Part shown: piece by piece, positions 16,624-25,369 of the stretch
Position numbering within the stretch: the first letter of the stretch is position 1
Layout of the letters: every line of letters begins with the position of its first letter
Assembly (NCBI RefSeq): GCF_014649695.1
Contig: NZ_BMTN01000017.1
Location: forward strand, 97,377 to 161,376
Direction: 5' to 3'
Length of the DNA: 64,000 nucleotides
Origin: Streptomyces kurssanovii
GTDB taxonomy: Bacteria; Actinomycetota; Actinomycetes; Streptomycetales; Streptomycetaceae
The notes under the pieces: generated by a model
Told to the model about the DNA's origin: nothing
Databases searched by the model: none
What the model saw: the letters and a program-made list of their open reading frames with translations, nothing else
Made by a program: the position numbers and the translations under genes

Positions 16624-16774
16624 GCGGTCCCGCCCCAGGCGGTGGTGTCCCGCGACGCGCGGTCAGACCGCCCTCGAAGGGATCGGGGTCCCCGCGCAGG
16701 CGGGGGTGTTCCGCAGCCGGACCTCGGCCGCCGGCAGCCCCTTGAGTGGTCCCCGTGCAGGCGGGGTACTTCGA
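16624..16774 (+). CRISPR. short CRISPR array, three 29-bp repeats and two 32-bp spacers
   Basis: Repeats start at 16624, 16685 and 16746, exactly 61 bp apart. The central one (GGGGTCCCCGCGCAGGCGGG plus GGTGTTCCG) is close to the type I-E consensus of Streptomyces; the first (GCGGTCCCGCCCCAGGCGG...) and last (GTGGTCCCCGTGCAGGCGGG...) are diverged. Spacers are 16653-16684 and 16714-16745. No cas genes or clear leader accompany it, so it is probably an inactive orphan. Confidence 0.85.
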
Positions 16775-16892
16775 GTGCACGGCTACGCGGCAGGGTTCAA
16801 AAGGCCGCTGGCGGCCGGCATCCGGCCTACCGGGTAGGTGAGCCGACGAGCCCCTCGGCCTGCGCGGCGTCGGGGATATGGGCTCGTCGCTG

Positions 16893-18149
16893 TCACGGGT
16901 GGGCCGTGGTGTCCGGGCCGGACTGTTCGAGCTCGTCCAGTCTGCGGCGCAGGTGGGCCCGTTCGGGTTCGGTGCCGGCGAGGTCGAGTGCCTGCCGGTA
17001 GGCCGCCGCGGCCTCGGGGAGTCTGCCGAGGCGTTGGAGGAGGTCGGCCCGGGCGGCCGGGTAGGGGTGGTGGCTGCGTAGCCGCTCGTCGTCCGCCAGG
17101 TCGTCGAGGAGCGTCAGGCCGGCTTCGGGGCCGTCGCGCATGGCCACCGCGGCGGCCCGGTTCAGGGCGACGACCGGGGAGGGGGTGAGGGTGAGCAGGA
17201 CGTCGTAGAGGGCGACGATCTGCGGCCAGTCGGTGGTCGTGAGGTCGGCTGCTTCGTCGTGCAGGGCGGCAATCGCGGCCTGCACGCCGTAGGGGCCGGG
17301 TGGGCCGCCGGTCAGGGCCGGGGGGACGAGGGCCAGGCCTTCGTCGATCATGGCGCGGTCCCAGCGGTCGCGGTCCTGGTCCTCGAGGAGCACGAGTTCG
17401 CCGTCGGGGCCGGTGCGGGCGGCGCGGCGGGCGTGGACCAGCAGCATGAGGGCGAGCAGCCCGGTGACCTCTCGTTCGGCGGACAGCAGCCGGTGCAGGA
17501 TGCGGGCGAGGCGGACGGCTTCCTCGGCGAGGTCGAGCCGTTGGAGTCGGGGGCCGGAGCTGGCGGTGTAGCCCTCGGTGAAGATGGAGTAGAGGACCTG
17601 GAGGACGCCGGGCAGGCGTCCGGGCAGTTCGTCGGCGCCGGGTACCCGGAACGGGATGCGGGCCTCGCGGATCTTCTTCTTCGCCCGTACGATCCGCTGG
17701 GCCATCGTGGCGGGCGGTACGAGATAGGCGCGGGCGACCTCGGGGGTCGTCAGTCCGGCCAGGCAGCGCAGGGTCAGGGCTCCGCGGGCCTCGGGCAGCA
17801 GCGCGGGGTGGGCGCAGGTGAAGAACAACTGCAGCCGTTCGTCGGGCAGTTCACTGTCAGCGACGCCGGCGTCGGGGGCGGGGGCGGGGCCGGCCCGGTC
17901 CGCGTCCACCTGGAGGACGGCGAGGCGGGCGGCGTACGCCTGGTCGCGGCGGAGCCGGTCGACGGCCTTGCGCCGGGCCGTGGTCAGCAGCCAGGCGCCG
18001 GGCCTGTCCGGCACGCCGTGGACCGGCCAGTGCACCAGCGCCGCCTCGACCGCCTCGGAGGCGACTTCCTCCGCCAGGTCCAGATCCCCGAACCGGCGTA
18101 CGAGGGAGGCGAGCAACCGGCCGTGTTCCTCGCGGAACACCGATTCCAC
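16893..18149 (-). CDS. ECF42-type RNA polymerase sigma factor (DUF6596)
   Basis: 418 aa. The N-terminal sigma2 region has VFREEHGRLLASLVRRFGDL and GAWLLTTARRKAVDRLRRD; sigma4 has RGALTLRCLAGLTTPEVAR and MAQRIVRAKKKIREA. A long C-terminal extension (DUF6596 then TPR-like helices, PYPAARADLLQRLGRL) is the mark of ECF42, where it controls activity. ECF42 genes usually follow a YCII/DGPF-domain gene; here that partner is absent and the end of an IS element lies only 40 bp from the GTG start. The natural start may have been lost, since homologues often have a few residues before the VE(S/A)VFR motif. Confidence 0.88.
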   Translation of the reverse strand: MESVFREEHGRLLASLVRRFGDLDLAEEVASEAVEAALVHWPVHGVPDRPGAWLLTTARRKAVDRLRRDQAYAARLAVLQVDADRAGPAPAPDAGVADSELPDERLQLFFTCAHPALLPEARGALTLRCLAGLTTPEVARAYLVPPATMAQRIVRAKKKIREARIPFRVPGADELPGRLPGVLQVLYSIFTEGYTASSGPRLQRLDLAEEAVRLARILHRLLSAEREVTGLLALMLLVHARRAARTGPDGELVLLEDQDRDRWDRAMIDEGLALVPPALTGGPPGPYGVQAAIAALHDEAADLTTTDWPQIVALYDVLLTLTPSPVVALNRAAAVAMRDGPEAGLTLLDDLADDERLRSHHPYPAARADLLQRLGRLPEAAAAYRQALDLAGTEPERAHLRRRLDELEQSGPDTTAHP

Positions 18150-18203
18150 CGCCCTGTCCGTGCCGGAGGTCCGGCACGTCGATGACTTGACATCCTCTCC
18201 GCC

Positions 18204-19430
18204 CTAAAAGACGGAGATTCCTGCCTGCCTGCCGGTGGTCACCGGCTGGGGCTTCGGGTGGGTTCCTGTTTCTTCGCGCTGTGCCGGGACGAGTCCCGGT
18301 CTTACCCGCGCTCCGCAGGCTGATACGGCCAGTCCGGCCGCCTTCGCGATGTTTACCGCCGCGTTGATGTCCCGGTCAAGGACGGCCCCGCACGCGCCGC
18401 ACGTCCACGTTCGGATGTGGAGGGGTTTGGGGCCGTCCTTGACGCCGCACTGCGAGCACACCTGAGACGTGGGCTCGAAGCGTCCGATGCGGATGAGGGT
18501 CCGGCCGTACTTCGCGGCCTTGTACTCCAGCATCGTGGTGAACGCCGACCATCCGGCGTCGTGCACGGACTTGGCCATGCGGGTGCGGGCGAGTCCCTTG
18601 ACTGCCAGGTCTTCCACTGCAACCGCTTGGTTATCACGGATCAGCTTGGTGGAGAGCTGGTGGTGGAACTCGCGCCGCGCATCGGCGGTCCGTGCGTGGG
18701 CGCGGGCAACCTTGATCCGAGCCTTCGCCCGGTTGCTGCTGCCCTTGGCCTTGCGGGATAGGTCCCGCTGGGCCTTCCTGAAGTTTTTCTCGGCCCGGCG
18801 CAGGAAGCGGGGGCTGCTGATCTTCGTTCCGTCGGACAGGATCGCGAAGTGGGTCAGGCCCAGGTCGATGCCGACCGCGCTGTCCGTGGCGGGCAGCGTC
18901 TCGGGATCGGTCTCGACGACGAACGAGGCGAAGTGTCGGCCTGCGCTGTCCTTTATCACGGTCACCGTGGACGACGCCGACGGCAGGGTTCGGGACCACC
19001 TGACCGGAACGTCACCGATCTTGGGGAGCCGGAGCTTCCCGCCTGGGGTGACCTTCCATCCGGCGTTGGCGGTGAAGCGGACCGACTGCCGGGTGTCCTT
19101 GCGGGACTTGAACCGGGGCGGCCCCATCTTCGGTCGCTTGCCCTTGAGGCTGTCGAAGAAGTTCTTGTAGGCGGTGTCCAGGTCGCGGAGGGACTGCTGC
19201 AACACGACCGAGGACACCTCGGTGAGCCATGCCCGCTCGGGGGTTTTCTTCGAGGTAGTGAGCTGCTTGGACAGCTCTCGCGAGGGGATGAACGGCAGAC
19301 CGGCGGAACGGGCGGTCTCACGGGCCCGGAGGGCATCGTTGAAGACAACCCGAGCACAGCCGAACGCTCTCGCCAACGCCATGCGCTGACCGGCGCTCGG
19401 GTACAGGCGGAAGCTGTACCGGAGCTGCAT
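18204..19430 (-). CDS. tnpB: TnpB, RNA-guided RuvC-type nuclease of the IS
   Basis: 408 aa from ATG 19430 (GTG 19439 in frame is an alternative). It begins MQLRYSFRLYPSAGQRMALA. The RuvC residues are present: D in AVGIDLGLTHFAI near 184, E in VEDLAVKGL near 273, D in LDRDINAAVN near 351. The zinc finger is CSQC (near 321) and CGAC (near 343). It is full length and looks active. TnpB proteins cut DNA guided by an omega-RNA copied from the 3' end of tnpB and the element's right end, so the minus-strand transcript running past 18204 would be that RNA. Confidence 0.92.
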   Translation of the reverse strand: MQLRYSFRLYPSAGQRMALARAFGCARVVFNDALRARETARSAGLPFIPSRELSKQLTTSKKTPERAWLTEVSSVVLQQSLRDLDTAYKNFFDSLKGKRPKMGPPRFKSRKDTRQSVRFTANAGWKVTPGGKLRLPKIGDVPVRWSRTLPSASSTVTVIKDSAGRHFASFVVETDPETLPATDSAVGIDLGLTHFAILSDGTKISSPRFLRRAEKNFRKAQRDLSRKAKGSSNRAKARIKVARAHARTADARREFHHQLSTKLIRDNQAVAVEDLAVKGLARTRMAKSVHDAGWSAFTTMLEYKAAKYGRTLIRIGRFEPTSQVCSQCGVKDGPKPLHIRTWTCGACGAVLDRDINAAVNIAKAAGLAVSACGARVRPGLVPAQREETGTHPKPQPVTTGRQAGISVF

Positions 19431-19454
19431 GTCGATCACTATACCCTTTGGTTC

Positions 19455-19883
19455 ATGTCGCCACGGTGGAACCCAAATCCCGATGTACGCACGGGTCGGC
19501 ACGTCGTCTTCAGTCTGCACGTCCACTTGGTTTTTGTCACCAAGTACCGGCGCAAGGCCATGACCGACGCCATGCTGACGCGGTGCGAAGAGATCATGAG
19601 GGAGGTGTGCGGGGACTTCGAGGCCGAGCTGAAGCAGTTCAACGGCGAGGACGACCACGTACATCTTCTGGTGCACTACCCGCCCAAGGTCCAGCTCTCG
19701 AAGCTGGTCAACTCGCTCAAGGGCGTGTCCGCCCGGATGCTGCGCAAGGAGTACGACAGCCACGTCCGGCGGTACCTATGGGGCGGACACTTCTGGTCCG
19801 GCTCCTACTTCGCCGGGAGTTGCGGCGGCGCACCGCTGACCATGGTCAAGCAGTACATCGAGACTCAGAAGCGGCCCGTCTGA
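19455..19883 (+). CDS. tnpA: TnpA, Y1 (HUH) transposase of IS200 type
   Basis: 142 aa from ATG 19455. It has the start VRTGRHVVFSLHVHLVFVTK, YRRKAMTD, the HUH motif in DDHVHLLVHYPP near residue 68, KVQLSKLVNSLKGVSARMLR and the catalytic Tyr in VKQYIETQ near residue 134. All expected residues are present, so it should nick and join single-stranded ends. It is divergent from tnpB with 24 bp between the starts, so both promoters must overlap or lie inside the partner gene. Confidence 0.92.
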   Translation: MSPRWNPNPDVRTGRHVVFSLHVHLVFVTKYRRKAMTDAMLTRCEEIMREVCGDFEAELKQFNGEDDHVHLLVHYPPKVQLSKLVNSLKGVSARMLRKEYDSHVRRYLWGGHFWSGSYFAGSCGGAPLTMVKQYIETQKRPV

Positions 19884-19961
19884 CCGTCACCCCGGAGGCG
19901 CAGCGAACTCCGGCGCTTCGCGCCTCCGGGCGAGGATGCGCTTCACCCCCGCCCAAGGTCG

Positions 19962-21248
19962 GTGGTCCTGCTGTCGGTCGGGCATGCCTGCGTGGACGTG
20001 TATCAGGGTGCGGTGGCGTCGCTCGTGCCGTTCTTCGTGGCCGAGCGTGCCTACAGTTACGCCGCGGTGTCCGGGATCGTGCTTGCCGCGTCGGTGCTGT
20101 CGTCGGTGGCCCAGCCGGTGTTCGGGGTGCTGACCGACCGGTGGGCGATGCCCTGGCTGCTGCCGGTGAGCACACTGCTGGGCGGGGCGGGCATCGCGGG
20201 GAGCGGCGTGAGTGGCTCCTACGGGTGGACGCTGGTGTTCGTGGCGGTGTCGGGGCTGGGGGTGGCCGCCTACCATCCCGAGGCCGCCCGGGTCGCGCGG
20301 CTCGCCTGCCAGGGCAGTCACAAGGGGATGGGCTGGTTCTCCCTCGGCGGGAACCTCGGCTTCGCGTTCGCGCCCCTCATGGTCACCGCGGTCGTCGCCG
20401 GCGCAGGGCTGCGGCTGTCGCCGCTGCTCGTGGTGCCGGCTCTCGTCGGCAGCGTGCTGTGCCTGCCGGTGCTGAAGGCGCTGGAGAAGGACGGGAGGGC
20501 GCGTTGCGGCCCGGTGGTGACGAGGGCGGCCGACGACCGGGTGTCGTTCGGGAAGCTGTCGATGGCGGTGATCTGCCGGTCGGTCGTCTTCGTCGGCCTG
20601 AGTACCTTCATCTCGCTCTACGCACGGCAGCGCACGGGGGGCGGCGCGGCGGCGGGCACCGCGGCGCTGTTCGTGCTCTACCTCGGCGGCGCGGTGGGCT
20701 CCGTGGTGGGCGGGCACCTGGCCGAGCGCTGGGACCGGGTCGTCGTGTGCCGCTGGTCGTACCTGGCCACGGCCGTCGCGGTCGCGGGGATCGTCACCGT
20801 CCCGGGGCCGGGCCTCTACGTGGTCGTGGCGCTGGCGTCCGCCGGCCTGTACGTGCCGTTCTCGCTGCAGGTCACCCTCGCTCAGGACTATCTGCCCTCG
20901 CGGGTCGGTACGGCCGGCGGGGTCACTCTCGGGCTCACCGTCAGTGCCGGCGGCCTGGCCGGCCCTTTCATCGGGCAGCTCGCCGACGCGACGTCCCTGC
21001 GGACGGCGCTGGCCCCGCTGGTGGTGATGCCCGTGCTGGGCTGGCTGCTGCTGCGTTCCCTGCCGGAACCGGCGGCGCCGCGGCGCGTCATGGCGACGGC
21101 GCGGCAGGCCGGGGACGGGACGGAGGCGGAGGCCAGGGCGGGGGCGGGAGTGACGCACGGCGGCGCCGGCGGGTCGGGGGCCCGGCGAGGGCGGGGTGAC
21201 GCGGGGCGGCGCCGGGGGCCGGCGGGGCTCAGGCCTGGAACTCGGTGA
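19962..21248 (+). CDS. MFS transporter, fosmidomycin-resistance (Fsr) type
   Basis: 428 aa from GTG 19962. The first helix begins at once (VVLLSVGHACVDVYQGAVAS), then WAMPWLLPVSTLLGGAGIAG, VAAYHPEAARVARLACQGSH (the Fsr-type YHPEA motif), GWFSLGGNLGFAFAPLMV and later paired helices, about 12 in all. The C-terminal tail from RRVMATARQ is disordered and Gly/Arg-rich. The IS ends about 20 bp upstream, so the native start and promoter were probably displaced and there is no good ribosome site. Its end overlaps the convergent GNAT gene by 20 bp. Drug efflux is the usual role of this family. Confidence 0.85.
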   Translation: MVLLSVGHACVDVYQGAVASLVPFFVAERAYSYAAVSGIVLAASVLSSVAQPVFGVLTDRWAMPWLLPVSTLLGGAGIAGSGVSGSYGWTLVFVAVSGLGVAAYHPEAARVARLACQGSHKGMGWFSLGGNLGFAFAPLMVTAVVAGAGLRLSPLLVVPALVGSVLCLPVLKALEKDGRARCGPVVTRAADDRVSFGKLSMAVICRSVVFVGLSTFISLYARQRTGGGAAAGTAALFVLYLGGAVGSVVGGHLAERWDRVVVCRWSYLATAVAVAGIVTVPGPGLYVVVALASAGLYVPFSLQVTLAQDYLPSRVGTAGGVTLGLTVSAGGLAGPFIGQLADATSLRTALAPLVVMPVLGWLLLRSLPEPAAPRRVMATARQAGDGTEAEARAGAGVTHGGAGGSGARRGRGDAGRRRGPAGLRPGTR

Positions 21249-21762
21249 GGTCGATGCTGTGGACGCGCAGCGGAAAGCCGTACACGGGGTGCACCGTCTC
21301 GCGCTCGAGCACCATGCCGAGCTTGCGGATGACGTTCTCGGACGCGTCGTCCCCGGCGCGGCTGATGCTGATGACGCGGTCGAGTCCACGGTCCTGGAGC
21401 GCGAACTCGAGCGTCGCCTGGGCGGCTTCTGAGGCGTATCCCTGGCCCCAGAACGGGGAGCCGAGCCGCCAGCTGATCGCCACGGCGGGCATCACCTCCG
21501 GCAGGAACTCGGGCACGGACAGTCCGGTGAAGCCGGCCAGTTCGCCGGAGGCGAGCAGTTCGACGGCGAAGAGACCGAAGCCCTCCTCGTCCCATTCCTC
21601 TTCCCACTGCTCGATCGCCTCGGCGGTGTCCTCGAGATCGAGCGGGGAGCCGTCGTCGACCCAGCGCATGACCTGGGGGTCCGCGTTGATGTCCGCCATC
21701 GGCGCGAGGTCGTCGTCGTGCCAGCGGCGGAGGAGGAGGCGGGGGGTGCGGATCTCGGTCAT
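21229..21762 (-). CDS. RimJ/RimL-type GNAT acetyltransferase
   Basis: 177 aa. It opens with TEIRTPRLLLRRWHDDDLAP, the standard RimJ/RimL start, then GFGLFAVELLASGELAGFTG, AVAISWRLGSPFWGQGYASE (acetyl-CoA binding, WGQGYA) and SENVIRKLGMVLERE. It probably N-acetylates a protein N-terminus or an amine-bearing small molecule. It stands alone, tail-to-tail with the MFS gene. Confidence 0.9.
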   Translation of the reverse strand: MTEIRTPRLLLRRWHDDDLAPMADINADPQVMRWVDDGSPLDLEDTAEAIEQWEEEWDEEGFGLFAVELLASGELAGFTGLSVPEFLPEVMPAVAISWRLGSPFWGQGYASEAAQATLEFALQDRGLDRVISISRAGDDASENVIRKLGMVLERETVHPVYGFPLRVHSIDLTEFQA

Positions 21763-21898
21763 GGACGCTCATCCTGCCGGAGGCAGGGGGGTCACCGTTA
21801 ATCGGTGCCCGTGCCGGTCTGCGGCGTGAGGGCGGCGCAGGCGGGCCCGGCCGGGGGTGGGGGCGCGCTGGTAAAATGGGGTCACGCTTCGTCGTTCT

Positions 21899-21926
21899 GG
21901 GGCCCGTACCAAGGGGTGCGGGCCCC
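21899..21926 (+). promoter_or_regulatory. strong hairpin in the 5' leader of the DEAD-box helicase gene
   Basis: Arms GGGGCCCGTACC and GGTGCGGGCCCC form 12 pairs (one G-U) around an AAGG loop, 37 bp before the ATG. The likely ribosome site (GGAAGG) is just downstream. A stable leader structure on a helicase mRNA suggests temperature- or self-dependent control, as in other DEAD-box genes; this is inference. Confidence 0.5.
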
Positions 21927-21963
21927 GGCTCGTTCCGGGCGCCAGACCACGGAAGGGTCCCCC

Positions 21964-23367
21964 ATGAATGCGAAGCCGTCAGCCGCCGGGCGCCTCGGTG
22001 CCGGCACAGATCGGCCGTCGGCGGTGCGGGGTGAGCTCTCTGCGGTGACGCTGACGCCCGGTTCGCCGCCCGCGCAGTCGTTCGCCGAACTGGGGCTGCC
22101 CCCGGAAGTGGCGCGGGTGATGGCCGATTCCGGGGTGACGGAGCCGTTCCCGATCCAGGCGGCCACCCTGCCCGACGCGCTGGCCGGCCGGGACATCCTC
22201 GGCCGTGCGCGGACCGGGTCGGGCAAGACTCTCGCCTTCGGGCTGGCCCTGCTCACCCGTACCGCGGGCCGGCGCGCCGAGCCGAAGCGGCCGCTGGGGC
22301 TGGTCCTGGTGCCGACCCGGGAGCTGGCGCAGCAGGTGAGCGACGTGCTGGCCCCGTACGCGCTGGCGCTGGGGCTGCGGCCGGCGACGGTGGTGGGCGG
22401 GTTGTCGATCGGGCGGCAGGCGGCGGCGCTGCGGGCCGGTGTGGAGGTGGTCGTCGCGACCCCGGGCCGGCTGGCCGACCTGGTGGCGCGCCGGGACTGC
22501 CATCTGGACCAGGTGCGGATCGCGGTGCTGGACGAGGCGGACCAGATGTGCGACATGGGGTTCCTGCCCCAGGTGTCGGAGCTGTTGGACCAGGTGCGGC
22601 CGGGTGGGCAGCGGATGCTGTTCTCGGCCACCTTGGACCGCAACGTCGATCTTCTGGTCGGGCGCTACCTCCAAGACCCGGTGCAGGCGACGGTCGACCG
22701 GGCGGCGGGCGCGGTGACCACGATGGAGCACCATGTGCTGAACATCCATCCGGCGGACAAGTACGCCACGGCCACGGAGATCGCCGCCCGGGACGGGCGG
22801 GTGCTGATGTTCCTGGACACCAAGCACGCGGTCGACCAGTTCACCCGTCATCTGCGCGCCAGCGGTGTCCGGGCGGCCGCGCTGCACAGCGGGAAGTCGC
22901 AGCCGCAGCGCACGCATACGCTCGCCCAGTTCAAGAGCGGCGAGGTCACCGTGCTGGTGGCCACCAATGTGGCCGCGCGGGGCATCCATGTCGACGCGCT
23001 CGACCTTGTCGTCAACGTCGATCCGCCCGCCGATCCCAAGGACTATCTCCACCGGGGCGGGCGTACGGCGCGTGCGGGCGAGTCGGGCCGGGTGGTCACC
23101 CTGGTCACGCCGGGCCAGCGGCGTGACGTGAACCGGATGATGTCCGACGCCGGGATCCGGCCGGTGGTCACACAGGTGCGCTCCGGCGAGGAGAAGCTGG
23201 CGGGCATCACCGGGGCGAAGCGGCCGCCTGTCGCGGACAAGTCAGCCGGCGGCAACGCGCCCTTCCGGGGTCTGGGCGCCCGGGCCCCGAAGGAGTCACG
23301 CAGGACGGCCGAGGCCCGCGGTCTCGCGGAGGCGCGCAGGGCGGCCCGGGTCCGCCGCGGTCACTGA
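21964..23367 (+). CDS. DEAD-box ATP-dependent RNA helicase
   Basis: 467 aa from ATG 21964 with ACGGAAGGGTCCCCC ahead of it. Motifs in order: Q motif (FAELGLPPEVARVMADSGV, PFPIQAATLP), I ARTGSGKTLAFGLALL, Ia PTRELAQQ, Ib ATPGRLADLV, II VLDEADQMCDMGF, III FSATL, IV VLMFLDTKHAVDQF, V VATNVAARGIHVDALDLVVN, VI YLHRGGRTARAG. The tail is basic (RRTAEARGLAEARRAARVRR), suited to RNA binding. The role is RNA duplex unwinding in ribosome assembly or cold adaptation. Nothing appears missing. Confidence 0.95.
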   Translation: MNAKPSAAGRLGAGTDRPSAVRGELSAVTLTPGSPPAQSFAELGLPPEVARVMADSGVTEPFPIQAATLPDALAGRDILGRARTGSGKTLAFGLALLTRTAGRRAEPKRPLGLVLVPTRELAQQVSDVLAPYALALGLRPATVVGGLSIGRQAAALRAGVEVVVATPGRLADLVARRDCHLDQVRIAVLDEADQMCDMGFLPQVSELLDQVRPGGQRMLFSATLDRNVDLLVGRYLQDPVQATVDRAAGAVTTMEHHVLNIHPADKYATATEIAARDGRVLMFLDTKHAVDQFTRHLRASGVRAAALHSGKSQPQRTHTLAQFKSGEVTVLVATNVAARGIHVDALDLVVNVDPPADPKDYLHRGGRTARAGESGRVVTLVTPGQRRDVNRMMSDAGIRPVVTQVRSGEEKLAGITGAKRPPVADKSAGGNAPFRGLGARAPKESRRTAEARGLAEARRAARVRRGH

Positions 23368-23374
23368 CGGTCGT

Positions 23375-23482
23375 TCAGTAGCGACCTCGGGAAAAGTAGT
23401 TCTTCTTCCTGTGACCGCCCTTCGGCGCTCCCCCGCGCCACGTGCCGGCCCGCCCCGGCGGGTGCGGGATGTCGCGTCTCAT
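23375..23482 (-). CDS. 35-aa basic peptide coupled to ctaD
   Basis: The ATG at 23482 overlaps the ctaD stop (ATGA), so it is placed for translational coupling. The product is strongly basic with [32 protein letters not shown] and RY at the end. No membrane segment. I do not recognise a family; a nucleic-acid- or ribosome-binding small protein is one guess. It is too short for most gene finders and is convergent, 7 bp from the end of the helicase gene. Confidence 0.5.
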   Translation of the reverse strand: MRRDIPHPPGRAGTWRGGAPKGGHRKKNYFSRGRY

Positions 23483-25212
23483 TCTTCTGTGCTGTTCTCG
23501 TCCCGGCTCATGGGTGCCACGCCCTTGCCGGGTTCGACGACGTCGCGCCGGCCGGCGGCCTCGGCGGCGTCGAACTGTGTGACCACCGGGTGGTGGAGGT
23601 CGAAGGCGGGCGACTCGGAACGGATCCGGGGCAGCGTGGTGAAGTTGTGCCGCGGCGGGGGGCACGAGGTGGCCCATTCCAGGGAGCGGCCGTAGCCCCA
23701 CGGGTCGTCGACCTCGATGCGCTTGCCGCTCTTCGCCGTCTTCCAGACGTTGTAGAAGAACGGGAGCGTGGAGGCGCCCAGGAGGAACGCTCCGATGCTG
23801 GCGACGGTGTTGAGAGCGGTGAAGCCGTCGGCGGCGAGATAGTCGGCGTAGCGCCGTGGCATGCCTTCCGCGCCGAGCCAGTGCTGGACGAGGAACGTGG
23901 TGTGGAAGCCGGTGAACAGCGTCCAGAAGTGGATCTTGCCGAGGCGTTCGTCGAGCATCGTGCCGGTCATCTTGGGCCACCAGAAGTGGAAGCCGGCGAA
24001 CATGGCGAACACGACGGTGCCGAAGACGACGTAGTGGAAGTGGGCCACGACGAAGTAGCTGTCGGTGACGTGGAAGTCGAGCGGCGGCGAGGCGAGGATG
24101 ATGCCGGTCAGGCCGCCGAAGAGGAACGTGACGAGAAAGCCGACGGACCACAGCATCGGCGTCTCGAAGGACAGTGATCCCCTCCACATGGTGCCGATCC
24201 AGTTGAAGAACTTCACCCCGGTAGGCACCGCGATGAGGAAGGTCATGAAGGAGAAGAACGGCAGCAGGACCGCGCCGGTCGCGAACATGTGATGGGCCCA
24301 CACGGTCACCGACAGTGCCGTGATCGCGATGGTCGCCCCGATCAGGCCGACGTAGCCGAAGATCGGTTTCCGGGAGAAGACGGGGAGGATCTCCGTGACG
24401 ATGCCGAAGAACGGCAGGGCGATGATGTAGACCTCGGGGTGGCCGAAGAACCAGAACAGGTGCTGCCACAGGAGTGCGCCGCCGTTCTCCGGGTTGAACA
24501 CCTGTGCGCCGAAACGCCGGTCGGCCTCCAGGACCAGTAGCGCGGCCGCGAGGACGGGGAAGGCGAAGAGCACCAGGACCGAGGTGAACAGGATGTTCCA
24601 GGTGAAGATCGGCATCCGGAACATCGTCATTCCCGGCGCGCGCAGGCAGATGATCGTCGTGATGAAGTTGACGGCGCCGAGGATCGTGCCGAACCCGGAC
24701 AGTGCCAGGCCCATGATCCACAGGTCGCCGCCCACGTACGGCGAGCGCTCGCCGCCGCTGAGCGGCGTGTAGGCGGTCCAGCCGAAGTCGGCGGCCCCTT
24801 GGGGAGTGAACAGGCTGCTCAGCACGATCAGTCCGCCGAAGAAGAACAGCCAGAACGACAGCATGTTCAGCCGGGGGAACGCCACGTCGGGAGAGCCGAT
24901 CTGCAACGGCATGACGGCATTGGCGAAACCCGCGAAGGTGGGCGTCGCGAACAGCAGCAGCATGATGGTGCCGTGCATGGTGAACGTCTGGTTGTACTGC
25001 TCGCTCGAGAGGATCTGGATGCCCGGCCGGGCCAGTTCCGCACGGAGCAGCAGGGCCATCACCCCGGCGACGACGAAGAACAGGAACGAAGCGATCAGGT
25101 AGAGGTGCCCGATCTTCTTGTGATCCGTGGTCGTCAGCCACACGATGACGACCTGGCCCCGCGTGCGGCCCTTCACGGGAACGGGTGCCGGCGTACGGGT
25201 GGATGTGACCAT
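23479..25212 (-). CDS. ctaD: cytochrome c oxidase subunit I (aa3 type)
   Basis: 577 aa from ATG 25212. Twelve or more hydrophobic helices carry the haem-copper ligands: [12 protein letters not shown] (haem a His), [17 protein letters not shown] (CuB His with the cross-linked Tyr), [10 protein letters not shown] (two CuB His) and [13 protein letters not shown] (haem a3 and a His). K-channel [25 protein letters not shown] is present. It is not next to ctaC/ctaE/ctaF, so it is probably a second copy beside the main bc1-aa3 operon. The C-terminus ([17 protein letters not shown]) is short and charged. Confidence 0.95.
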   Translation of the reverse strand: MVTSTRTPAPVPVKGRTRGQVVIVWLTTTDHKKIGHLYLIASFLFFVVAGVMALLLRAELARPGIQILSSEQYNQTFTMHGTIMLLLFATPTFAGFANAVMPLQIGSPDVAFPRLNMLSFWLFFFGGLIVLSSLFTPQGAADFGWTAYTPLSGGERSPYVGGDLWIMGLALSGFGTILGAVNFITTIICLRAPGMTMFRMPIFTWNILFTSVLVLFAFPVLAAALLVLEADRRFGAQVFNPENGGALLWQHLFWFFGHPEVYIIALPFFGIVTEILPVFSRKPIFGYVGLIGATIAITALSVTVWAHHMFATGAVLLPFFSFMTFLIAVPTGVKFFNWIGTMWRGSLSFETPMLWSVGFLVTFLFGGLTGIILASPPLDFHVTDSYFVVAHFHYVVFGTVVFAMFAGFHFWWPKMTGTMLDERLGKIHFWTLFTGFHTTFLVQHWLGAEGMPRRYADYLAADGFTALNTVASIGAFLLGASTLPFFYNVWKTAKSGKRIEVDDPWGYGRSLEWATSCPPPRHNFTTLPRIRSESPAFDLHHPVVTQFDAAEAAGRRDVVEPGKGVAPMSRDENSTEE

Positions 25213-25369
25213 GTGTGACCCCCGGGCGGTTCTGGCGGTTCCTTCGTGCGCGGTTCGGAAAGCGGCGGTTGCGAAGCGGTGGAGTGCCCAGCCAACGCGA
25301 TGCCACACGTAATGCCGCGAAGCCGCGCCGGGGCCTGCGGACATGCCCTCGGCCGGGTCAGCGGGGCGG

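Larger units (their letters stand above)
18187..19941. mobile_element. IS200/IS605-family insertion sequence with divergent tnpA and tnpB
   Basis: The element carries a Y1 transposase gene (+) and a tnpB gene (-) with a 24-bp gap. The tnpB-side end has a hairpin at 18196-18217 (TCTCCG / CGGAGA) next to GGATGTCAAG on the minus strand, and the tnpB stop codon lies inside it. The tnpA-side end has a 10-bp stem (CCGGAGGCGC / GCGCCTCCGG, near 19889-19926) followed by GAGGATG. Terminal hairpins without flanking duplications fit this family. Exact cleavage points are estimates. Confidence 0.75.

Noticed and set aside
16624-16774. Active CRISPR-Cas system
   Set aside because: Only a few degenerate repeats are present and no cas gene was found on either strand.
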